From Caenorhabditis remanei (taxonomy: Eukaryota; Nematoda; Chromadorea; Rhabditida; Rhabditidae), in NCBI RefSeq assembly GCF_010183535.1, contig NC_071333.1, positions 744,001-808,000 on the forward strand: DNA of 64,000 nucleotides. The letters are read 5' to 3'. The translations under genes were made by a program, and so were the position numbers. This document shows positions 1 through 10,800 of the stretch, piece after piece. Below the pieces are notes generated by a model. That model saw nothing but the letters and a program-made list of their open reading frames with translations, did no database searches and had not been told where the DNA came from. Position 1 is the first letter of the stretch. Every line of letters begins with the position of its first letter.

Positions 1-1874
1 CACTGGTGTGTGGTGGTAGCGGTTCTTCGTATTCCTAAAAAAATCTATTTCATCCAGTTTTAACATCCCATTTCCCTTACCTCTTCCCAATGGTTTGTTC
101 TTCGACCATTTGTATCAGGAATAGGAATCTCCACATTGTCATACTAAATAATATAAGTTTCTCATCATAAATCCTAACAATTTTTACCCTTCCTCCTCTT
201 TCATTAATCTCCGTCCAACGTCTCCGCTCTTTTTTTAATGCTCGTCTCTCAACAGCTGGCATCGTGTCATTGCCCTAAATAAAAACCAGTTTATAGACAG
301 ATATCAATGTTTATTAGTTATAAAAATGTACATTCGCTTGATTTTCAATTGCGTTCCGGGTCAAGAAGTAGCCAGCCTTTCCGAAATAACGATTATGATA
401 ATTATCTCTTGCTCCAATAGCGCCATCACTATTGTAGTCCTCCACTCTCCAGTAGGTTTGCGAAAATCTTTCAGAGATCTGGAATTTATAACATTTTCTT
501 GCAGAATGACCATTTAACAAACTTCTCTAGCAATTGGGCTACTGATAGAGGCAGTTTGGTATTCAGATGACTCTGATCCCATTGGAACTGCTGTGGATGC
601 AAGAACAGAATTAAAGGAATATGACTCTACATATTTTCCTGATGTCTCATCAAGCAGTAACAATTGTTCTCTTTCACGTTCTTCCGCTTCCTGCCGTAGG
701 TATACATTTTCATAACTATTTGAATTTAGCTAAAAATGAAAAATGTGTTATAAAAAAACCAAAATACAGTTCCAAACCCTCTCTGCATAAATAGGTGGTG
801 GTGGAGGATCGTATTGTGCTTCCAACGCTTCCAGCTCCGCCAGCAATCTCTGTTGCTCTAAAATTTCCTCCTTTTCTCTTCTTCTTGCCCCTTCTAGTCG
901 TTCCAACTCATCCAATCGGCGTTCCTCTGCATGACGGTTTTCATCATTTTCGAAATATAGGGGTCTTGTGAAGAAGTAATTTCTTATTTGACGTTGTTCC
1001 TGAATTGGGATACTAAAATTAAATTGAAATATTTTTGAAAATTACTTCAGGGTAAGTCATCCCTTCCGATCCTCTGCTTGCCAAGTTAAAAAGATTGTCG
1101 AACAAAGAACCTTGGCTGTCTGTTTGAACAAATGATAGAGCCTGGAATTATGGAAAAGATTGCCCGAAAAGAATTTAGACAGGTAACTGTACTTGCTGTA
1201 CCGATGGATCTGTAGGAGTTCTCGGTAAAAGACGTCTCGGTTTTGATCGTACACCACGACTCATCCAGCGTTCATACAACCGACAAGAGTTTGTCTCCTC
1301 ATCAATAAGCGAACAAGTATCAGAATATAAATCACTCTATAAAGAGTTCAAATCGTTTTCATATATCTTTAAGGCATACCTCTTCTAAAACTTCACTTTG
1401 CTCTTGACCATTGTATTCGTCACTTCCAAATAGAGAACTTGGTTTAGATAGTTGACATAGGTTGTCGGGTTCAATGGCATACTCGAAATCAGAATAATAT
1501 AATTCCCGAACGACAATAGGTTTACTCACATAAGATGCACTATTAGATAGAAATATATGCCCAGGAATAGTTTCATCGGTTGTACCATAATTCATGAATT
1601 GGCGGTATACTTCTATGCAATTTGGTTTTTGAAATGCGGAACGGTCTCTCAGTGAGGTTGGACAACACGGAGTGTAAATGGAACAGGTGCGCACTATTTT
1701 CTCTGTGACCACTAAAATTCTAAAACGTGGAAAGTTGTTGGACTTACTTCTTTCAGCTTCAAATGACGAGGAGAGCAATGAATCCGCGTCTGGGTCAATT
1801 GTAGAAGTGGAAACCACTCTGAACACACGCCATCTGATGTACAGAAACTCGCAGATGCTGAGGAAGAGTTTCAT
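1..1874 (-). CDS. Uncharacterised coiled-coil protein, 3' end off the window
   Basis: I do not recognise this gene. Nine exons can be spliced on the minus strand: 1874-1380, 1336-1193, 1141-1046, 999-778, 729-523, 478-332, 274-188, 143-81 and 34 to beyond the edge. Every complete exon is a multiple of three, so all introns are phase 0, and the joined frame is open for about 498 residues before it leaves the window. The first exon starts with a hydrophobic MKLFLSICEFLYI stretch that could be a weak signal or anchor sequence. The middle (about residues 265-310) is a charged Glu/Arg/Leu coiled coil followed by a run of five prolines. A GTAAGT...TTTTAG stretch inside exon 1 (36 nt, in frame) could be an optional intron but is very short. 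The function is unknown. The chain of matching phases makes it a real gene. Confidence 0.7.
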
Positions 1875-1958
1875 GATACGGGTGGTCTGGAACCAAGCAT
1901 GAATATGTGGATAGTTACTCCCATTAAGGGGAAATTGATCGAGATTTCTTTCTTATAT

Positions 1959-3002
1959 ACAGGTCATTCGCGAGTTGACGCGTTACGGATGCGAATCTTG
2001 TGCGGAGTCTTTACGGATCCGTAACGACGCTTCTCGCGATAGGTCGTTCGCGCGCGACTCGTATTCCTCATTCGCACACGGACCGTTTATGGATGTCCAA
2101 CTTTTCTATCGACTGTGCGCGCACTGCTCGGATACGAGATCGCGTGAGGATGGTTTACGACGTCCTGCTCAGAGACTCTGATTGCTTTCGCGTACGGATC
2201 GCATATGGATGATTGGACTAACTTTTTCTCTCGCGGCCAGCTCAATTTTTATTTTTATTTCGAATATTTTTTTTCCTATTTTTTCTCAATTTTCTTTGAT
2301 TTATTTACTTTTTCATGGTTTTTCAGGCTGATAAAATTATTGGAGACCAATTCGAACAAAATGGACAACAATTTTGTTAAGGTTTGTCTATCGGCGACCT
2401 ATAAATACAGTGTAGGACTTGTATTTTTCAGAATCTTGTCGGATATTCAAATCAAGAAATAAGTAGCCGCAAATTCAATATTTTTTGATAAATGATGCAG
2501 AAAAAATCTACTTTCAGGCAGTTTTTCGGTGAGTGTGCGATTTATTTAAAGATAAAAATGAGAAAACTAAATTTTCAGAGCATCAAGTGTTGGCTTGGCG
2601 GAAACGGAAGTAGGCAACTACAACAGGATTTTGGCTTCAAAAATGGACAGAATTATGGATATTGGCACGAAATCGACAAAAAAATTAGGAATGTTTCAAT
2701 AAATTTTATATTAGTTTTTTTGGTGATTTTTCTATCTTTCTTGAATTTTTAATTGTTTAAATGGTTTTTTTCTGAAATAAATAAGACATTATAAAAAGCT
2801 TTTTTGCTTTGAAAACCAAGAAAAATGGGAAGGGGAGGGCAAGGAGAGCAACCAGAAATGAACGGGTCGCGCACGGACCCGTATACGGTTGTTCGCAAGC
2901 GGGTCGGTTATGGATCCATAACGAGTCTTTTTTTCGGTACCGATATGGACCGTGCGCGATCGTCCGAAGCATCCGTAACGGATCGTTTGCGAACGACCTG
3001 TG
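1959..3002. mobile_element. CpG-rich terminal-inverted-repeat DNA element
   Basis: Both ends start ACAGGTC(A/G)TTCGC when read inward, and both carry GTTACGGATGC about 23 bases in. Each end continues for about 150-250 bp as a CpG-rich zone full of short partly palindromic words (TACGGATCCGTAACG, GGTCGTTCGC, GCACGGACC), while the 2225-2820 core is very AT-rich. This contrast stands out sharply from the flanks. I see no clear target-site duplication. The core has intron-like signals (acceptors near 2330 and 2579) around short open stretches, but no recognisable transposase. It is probably a non-autonomous DNA transposon; the superfamily is unassigned. Confidence 0.55.
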
Positions 3003-4335
3003 TAGTGAACGGTCTTTTTTTCCGCTGATAACCTTGATTCACATGTTTCTGTTTTTATTGTTAGGCAATGAGATTCGAGCAGTTGCATATCTGAGCTGAC
3101 CCTAGATTGTGCATATTCAATACGTTTTATGCATTTACTATGCTAGTAGACAAAAAGTCCTCAACTACAAAAATTACATAAAGACTCAGTTTCTCTGATC
3201 AAGTGTGGGATATTTCAGGCAATCTCGTCTAACTACAAACTTCACAAAACGTAACCTATTGAACCTAGACCTAAATCTGCTATTCAATGAAACTAACCTT
3301 CAAATACGCACGAATTCTTTGCGTGCAAGCCATCCTGACGCTCTGAATACAATGAACGCCAAGAAGGAAGACACGGGCGGGTTGAATCAGAAGGAAACAA
3401 TATGTCAATCTGATTGGTATTGAATAAAATGGTGGGAGAAATGAAAAGCAAACGGAAACCCAATGAAGAAGATTTGACACCTGAAATTAAAAAGGAGAAT
3501 TGACAAAACGAGGCACATAAAAATGGTGGATGCACAGGAAACGACATAGACACTACTATCTGTCTTGGTTCTTTTCGTGATGAATGAAATTGGGAAGAAA
3601 AATAGACGAGATGTAGTCCGACTACGGTAGATTGCTCTTTGCAATGTATTCGTTTCAGACATGCTCGTAATCCTAAAAGGGCAAATTCACGGAAGGACTT
3701 TAAGAATTTCAGAGATAAAATAACTAAAATTGAGAAATTGGATTCTCAATAAGATACATTGAAAGTTTCTGACTTTGAATAACAAATCTAGAGGTAGCCA
3801 AAGACTCTCAGAATATCAGAAGGGAGACATTTTGGCTCAATCTAGAAGATTCAGTTTCTGACAGGGCAGGGTTTTCAGCCAAACGGAATATGAGATTTTT
3901 ATCAGGCTGCCACAAAAAGATGGCGATGAAGGGTTATGTTGAGAAATGATTAATTGGAGAGGGAAATTGAGTTTTTGGTTGAATAAAAAAAAGGAAATTG
4001 GGAGGCACTACCAATAGAGAAAGAACACATGCACAGAATAATAGAAAAAACAAAAGAGAAACCCACAATTTTGGTTGGATAGGTGATGCGCAGGGGTTGA
4101 GCCATTGGGGGAGATGATTGGGAATATGGATATTTGCTTGGTACAACGTCAAAATGCACTTTCATCTTAGATCCCATTTGTTATTTCTGAAACAAGTAAC
4201 GCCAAAAATGAAGCAATGTTTTGTGTTTTTGAATATCCGGTATTAGTTGAAAACGTTTTTAAAACCACAGTTTCTCTGCGTTTTCAACAAACCAAAGCAA
4301 GATCTCTCAGATGCAGGTTTTCAGAAAATGATATC
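3003..4335. other. Gene-free stretch, no convincing features
   Basis: There are only short overlapping open frames on both strands, without consistent splice signals or recognisable domains. The frames at 3280-3662 and 3934-4177 on the minus strand are Phe/Ser/Leu-rich, as expected from AT-rich DNA. Confidence 0.5.
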
Positions 4336-4776
4336 TACAGTACCGCTCTAAAAGTTAATTACTTTGGATGTTTCTAATGGAAAATGACCAACTTTGAACG
4401 TGTATTTCGGTATCACCTGATTACCCGACAAACTTTATTCTCTATGGATTGGACAGGGCAAAAATAGCACATAATTTTCGTAGTTCACCAATTCTTTGTA
4501 AAACACTTTCTTGAAAGTTACAGGTTGTCAAATTGAGAAGATTTCGTTTGCACTGAAATTATTCGGGTTCAGGGAGAAATCACTTCGATGACCTGTAACT
4601 TTCAAGGTAGTGTTTCACCAAAAAAAAAGATCAACTACAAAATTGATGTGCTGTTTTTGCCAACCCATACAAAATAAACTTTGTCGGACAATGAGGTGAT
4701 ACCAAAATACATTAACAAAGTTGGTCATTTTCCACTGAAAACTGGCACAGTTGATAACCTTTTGAGCGGTACTGTA
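4336..4776. mobile_element. Tc1/mariner-type MITE (TACAGTACCGCTC ends)
   Basis: The left end reads TACAGTACCGCTC and the right end is its reverse complement, GAGCGGTACTGTA, with TA at both outer edges as expected for the Tc1/mariner target site. The inverted similarity continues inward for nearly 200 bp on each side (for example the shared words GGAAAATGACCAACTTTG and TTGAAAGTTACAGGT), so the element folds into a long hairpin. It has no coding capacity. Confidence 0.8.
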
Positions 4777-4913
4777 TATTATGTATAACAAATGTCCTGA
4801 ACCTTCGTTGAATTTTATTTTCATTTTCTTTACATTGAATTCCGTTCAAGTGTTCTCATGTGATAAATAATACTCGAGACAAGACATTGTAGTGCAAACT
4901 AGTCAGTAAACAA

Positions 4914-6227
4914 GTTAAGACACACTCTCTGTGAAACTCGAGCATGGCGATGTACAGAAAAAAGTCAAACCGGTTTTTATGGGTTGGTATTATGCATAGT
5001 TAGTATCCAGACAACTAATAACACATTGGTCCATATTTCATTTGGCTTCGCCCCCTACCGTCTAAAATAGCCCCTATGGAGGGTCAAAATTCTAAAAAGA
5101 AATCTGGAAGTTTTTTCGATTAAATTTTGACGGGAACAAATAAAAAACGTCATTTTAAGCATTTTTTGTCTTTAGACCATGATTTTAGCACCTTGTTTTC
5201 ACTGTGAAAAAATGTCATTTTTGTAAAATTTTCGGGTTTTTTCCAAACTTTTGCTTATATCTCAAAATTTTTACGTTACGGGAAACGAGATCTGTTCAGA
5301 TTTGGAATCTACATAAAATTTGAAGTAATATAGGTAGTGTCCTGTAAAAAATCTCGGAGTACCTATTTTTGCTACAGACCAAAATATGCGATTTTTTGAA
5401 AAATTTCAACGTATCCCTACTCATGGAGCAAAAATTCAATGTCGCCAAATTGCTTGAAATTTTACTAGAATACTACCACATATGTGGTCTATTCATTCCC
5501 AAGATTTCAGCTCATACGGTACAATCCCCGCCTCTCGGAGTTATTGGAAGTTTTTTTCTGTTGTACCACTGAAAACTGAAACACGGATTTTCGAAAAGGC
5601 TGAGGATCGAACCGTATGAGCTGAAATCTTGGGAATGAATAGACCACATATGTGGTAGTATTCTAGTAAAATTTCAAGCAATTTGGCGACATTGAATTTT
5701 TGCTCCATGAGTAGGGATACGTTGAAATTTTTCAAAAAATCGCATATTTTGCTCTGTAGCACAAATAGGTACCCCGAGATTTTTTACAGGACACTACCTA
5801 TATTACTTCAAATTTTATGTAGATTTCAAATCTGAACAGATCTTGTTTCCCGTAACGTAAGAATTTTGAGATATAAGCAAAAGTTTAGAAAAAACCCGAA
5901 AATTTTACAAAAATGACATTTTTTCACAGTGAAAACAAGGTGCTAAAATCATGGTCTAAAGACAAAAAATGCTTAAAATGACGTTTTTTATTTGTTCCCG
6001 TCAAAATTTAATCGAAAAAACTTTCAGATTTCTTTTTAGAATTTTGACCCTCCATAGGGGCTATTTTAGACGGTAGGGGGCGAAGCCAAATGAAATATGG
6101 ACCAATGTGTTATTAGTTGTCTGGATACCAACTATGCATAATACCGACCCATGAAAACCGGTTTGACTTTTTTCTGTACAGTGGGTAACTGCTCGGTGCT
6201 CGAGTTTCACAGAGAATGTGTCTTAAC
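4914..6227. repeat. 1.3 kb near-perfect inverted repeat (foldback)
   Basis: The left arm (4914-5520) and right arm (5611-6227) are reverse complements with only scattered mismatches, separated by a loop of about 90 bp. Matching landmarks are GTTAAGACACA at the outer ends, AAAGTCAAACCGGTTT, TATTATGCATAG and the inner CTCATACGGT/ACCGTATGAG. The arms are over 600 bp each. Small differences, such as extra bases near 6181-6197, show the arms have begun to diverge. It could be a large non-autonomous foldback transposon or a head-to-head duplication. A transcript through it would be a long double-stranded RNA. Confidence 0.88.
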
Positions 6228-7889
6228 CTCTGTAACAGTTTTCAGTTCAATTTTGTTTTATGCATTTGTCAATTCCATTGGTCAAGAGAACAGCAATTTT
6301 GTTTTCGATTCCATTGAAATATTTTATCACGACTTGCCTATCCTGTTTCCAACTTAACAGTTTTCTTGTCTCCACTATCAATCACTTTCAGTCATACATT
6401 TCCCATAAAACCTATACATATTTCCCAGTTTTTCAAGATTTCTGTGTTATTGAACTTCATTTTATCTTTTTTCCCCAGCCACTAACCCTTTCCTTATTTT
6501 ATCTTACCTCATGTTTTCTTTACTTGAAATTGTTGTGTGGGCAACCTGTTCAAATCTTCATTGTACCTGTAGTTATTCTTTTTTGACTCGAATAAATTCA
6601 AATATAAGTTGCACTCAGCACTTTCCCCCAATTTCATTCCCGTACCCGTTCTCATGATGATTCATAAACTTTCAGCTTTGAATCATCCCTTCCTTGTGTA
6701 AGGGACAAACGAACAATTTTTTTCAATACTACGAGGCCTGTATTGTTTTACAGTTTTAGATTCCGACCCTTCAAATAACAATTTCTTCGAATTTTTTTAC
6801 CCGAAAAATTATATTCAACATATTCAAGTTTTCATTTGGTGGGGTAATTGCACTTTTTCCTTCCCTCAACTATTGTAGTGTACTTTCGATTAAAATAAGG
6901 TATTTTTCTTCTTTTAATCTTTTTTCAGTCTCTCGTGATCATATTTCTTGTCAGAAAAAGTTATTTTGTACGTGAGATGATATCTTACCACTAACCTTCT
7001 TTTCAATGCCAAAAAATGCATAAGAAGGCAGAAATAACGTTTTTCGTAGCCAATCGAAATGAAATTCGCAGTTTACATTATTTGAAAACTATCTTCTTCT
7101 TTTTCCCAATTAGTTCGTTACTCCCCCCATCTTTTTAGACAGCGCTGATAGAAATTTTTCAAACATTCTTCTATTGTCAATTCGCTATCGTGATGACCTT
7201 CTCCTTTTGTTCCGTTTCTCTCAAAAATTGTCTTTCTCCCCCTTCACATGACATTCGAACGGCTTTGTCTGATGTCTCTAACAAAATAGCTACGTTTTCA
7301 TTTTCGATTTTTTTCTAAAAATATATTTTTCACCATGGAAATATGCCCGATTCCATTAAGACATTTCGCAGTATACGCTTTTTGTTCAGTCTTCTATATT
7401 TTCTGGACTCACTACGTCACATTTTGCATTCAATTTTTCTTATACCCTTCTGACTCTATCACCCTCATTTTTATATCGAGTGTCCTTTTCGTCTCTCATA
7501 ACCAACATCTTTTTTGTCTTCTTTCTTCTTCATCGCCATTTTTCCCCTCTTCGTTGTCTTCAATGCTAAATCGATACACTTTTTTCGAATGCCTCGATGG
7601 CGCCGGCCAACGAAATACTGCGTCTCTTCTCTTGTTATCTTTCTCTACTCTCTGCCAGTCTGTGTCTTATTATTTCTAACGACGGAAGGGTATCTCTGCC
7701 GGGCAATAACCAACGTTTCATATATCAGTTCCCCCCCCTTTTTCCATCTTGCATTCGTTTTTCTCTTTTCTGCGTGTTATTTTGCCAGGTCGACAATCGA
7801 TTGATAATTTTCTTTCACATTCAGACACATCAACAATAGCGGCAAACATTCGATAATAAGTTCAAAGTCAGAGTGAGAGACCGGTGGCG
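6228..7889. other. Gene-free T-rich upstream region of the Q-rich gene
   Basis: The plus strand is strongly pyrimidine-rich, which creates long Phe/Ser/Leu-rich open frames at 7335-7839 that I do not regard as genes. The stretch just before 7890 contains the probable promoter and 5' leader of the plus-strand gene. I see no defined regulatory motif. Confidence 0.5.
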
Positions 7890-10800
7890 ATGTCAGATAG
7901 TAAGTTTTTACTCAAGCTAACGTTATAAAACAAAGAGTTTCCACGGAGAGTTACAGGCTCGGGAGGGAATAAAGGTGAGCCCGATGGGTCCCTTATTTCA
8001 TCAAATCAGTTTGTTATGCCAACCGTCAACACTGCTAACTTTTCTATGAGTGGGTTTAGTAACTGTCGGGTGGTTTTCCATCGGATGTAGTTGTGAATCA
8101 AAACTTGTGATTATGTGACTTTTCGTTTTGTGTGATTGTGTATTCCGTTCCAAACCTGGAGATGTATGCTTAGAAACTAGAACGATTCAAAATTATACAA
8201 CTCATTTATTTATTTCAAAAAATCAATGAAATTATATTCAGACCGGCTGCTGGAATCGCCATCATCAATAGCCGGTAGTGCACGTTCAACACCGGCTATT
8301 CAACAACTGGAACATGATGTTAATCGAAGATTCTCTCAGCCTCAACAAGCCCCACCACCCAGTATAGACCCCAGGATTCCTCATCACCTACTTTTGCATC
8401 ATGGCACTGCACCAAATATGGATTTTCCTCAACGATCACGTTCCGTAGCTCCTCAGAAGAATCCACCAGCTAAACCAAGACAAAACCGGAAAAATAGAGC
8501 GTTGACCGTTGCTCCAAAAATGTCTGAATCGGAGCGCTTGTTTTCTCAGATGACTCCAATAATTCGCGAGACGATCTTCACACTGTGTTCTTCCAAGACG
8601 CCTCCTGTACCGCCTTACCTACTGCCTCCGCATATAATTCGACAACTCGTTGAGCACATTCTTCAACTAATTCGACAACAGACCCCTCAATCGACAGGTG
8701 CTCAAATGCCTACTCAAATGATCTCTCAAGTGCCTACCCATAATCTCCAGCAGGCCAATCGCTTGGTGCCTTCCCAAATACCTGTTCAGATGCAAACTCA
8801 GATGAATTCTCAAGCGCCTCCACAAGACCTCCAGCAGATTCTTCAATTTCATCAGGCAGCTCAACTCGCAACTTCTCAGCAGCATACTCAATTGGCTCCT
8901 CAGGAACCTCAAAAGAGCGTTCAGGGCAATCCGCCGAGCATCCTTCAACAGATGGCGCATCAGATTCAACAGTTGAATTCCCAGCCCACGCCATCTCCAG
9001 CGTCTACTCGGATGGCCACTCCTGTACCTCATTGGAATATTCAGCAGATGTCCCAGCAAATTCATCAGTTGGAATCTCGGTCCGCGTTTTCTCCAGTCCG
9101 TTCCCGAATGGCCACTCCGGTACCTCAATGGAGCCTTCAGCAGACTCCTCAACAAATCCTTCAACAGATAGCTCAGCAGGTTTGTCAGTTAGTTGTTCGA
9201 TCCACTTAATCTTCTGTGCTTACTCAGATTGGTACCCAAATACCTCAGCAAAATGTCCAGCAGGATGCTCAGCAAGTTCTTCAGAAATTGTCCCAGCAAG
9301 TTTGTCAATTGAATGCACAGCCAACGTTTTCACCACTTCATGCTCAAATCGCTCACCAAGCTCCTCAAAAAGATCTGTCGCATAATTCTCAGCAGATCCT
9401 TCAGCTGATGTCGCAGCAGGTTCATCGGTTGGATGCTCAGACAACGTCATCTCCGGCGACACCTCAGATAACTTCTCCTGCACCTCAGCAGAGCCACGAG
9501 CAGATTGTCCGTCAGATCATTCAACAGTTCCTACATCAAATTCCACAATTGAATGCTCAGTCTATGCCTCCTCAGCTGCTCACTCAACTTCTCCAACAGA
9601 TATCTCACAAAGTTCCTCCATCAGTTGTTCAGCCCACGCCTGTACCCGCTCTTACTCAGACGTGTCTCCAAGTACCTCAATCGCCGGTACCTCAGCAAAT
9701 CCCATCACAAATGGTAACCCAAAACACAGTAACAGTACCAGTGACAGTGATAGAGTCAAGACAGTCACTTACCATAAACGCCCCGGAAGTTCAACTGCCA
9801 AAAGAGACATCATCCACGGGGTCTCGTATATTTGATAGATTGAGTGCTGTGAAAATGGAAAATTTGGAACAGTCGGAACAGTTTGATGCGGATCTTGAAC
9901 AACAACGTATTGCGAAGGTGATTTAATTATTCAAAAATGTTTGTAAACTTTGAAAACTTTCAGTTGGAACTAACAGAGGATCCGGCAGAAACATCGACAT
10001 CGCAAACTATTTCGGCTGAAGACGATGCTTTACAAGGACTTCTTATGATGATGAAACAAGACCAGTTCTCTCAGGTATATCTTACCGGGCAATACAATTT
10101 AGGCAAATAAACGTCGCTTTTATTCAATATAGCCACGTTCCTATAGGCCAGCGCGCTCTAATCTTACGTGCTACTATCGGTAAACCATTAATTAACTGTT
10201 GGGATCCATAGTCCTTCTAAAAAACTACTAACTGTTTTGTTTATATTCCAGGGCGATAGGCAGTCAACACAGCCCGAAATTGGAAAACCGACAATTCAAT
10301 ATCAACGTCTTCCCACTCCATCTCCTGCAGCTCAAAAAAGGGCTGCGATAAAATTACAAAAGGAGCAACAGCAACAACAGAGAAAGCAAGCTCAACAACT
10401 AAAACAACAACAACTACAAGAACAAAAGCGACAAAAGCAGTTACAGCAGCAGCAACGGAAACAACAACTATTAGAACAACAGCAACAAAAACACGCCCAG
10501 CAAGTATATCATCAACAATGGTTACAACAACAACAACATCATAAACAAGAGCAGCAGAACCCGCAAATGATGATGCAAAAACAACATCAGCACCAATTAG
10601 AACTGCAGAGGTTACAACAGATGCATCAAGAGAAACAGCTTCAGCAACAACTTACCCAACAACAAAATTTGATGCATATGAAGGTACTATAAAATCGACA
10701 AGATTATATTTCATTTTTTTTATCTGCAGGCTCAACAACAAACTCTCCCACGCCCTCCGCCAGCTCACTCTGTACCAATTGGAATGGATCCACGACTCTG

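Noticed and set aside
7335..7839. Three overlapping 80-114 residue plus-strand frames upstream of the Q-rich gene
   Set aside because: Very Phe/Ser/Leu-rich, from a pyrimidine-rich promoter-type stretch. No splice or domain logic.
8667..9164. 165-residue minus-strand frame opposite the Gln-rich repeats
   Set aside because: Mirror of a repetitive coding exon: Leu/Arg repeats are the reverse reading of CAG-rich codons.
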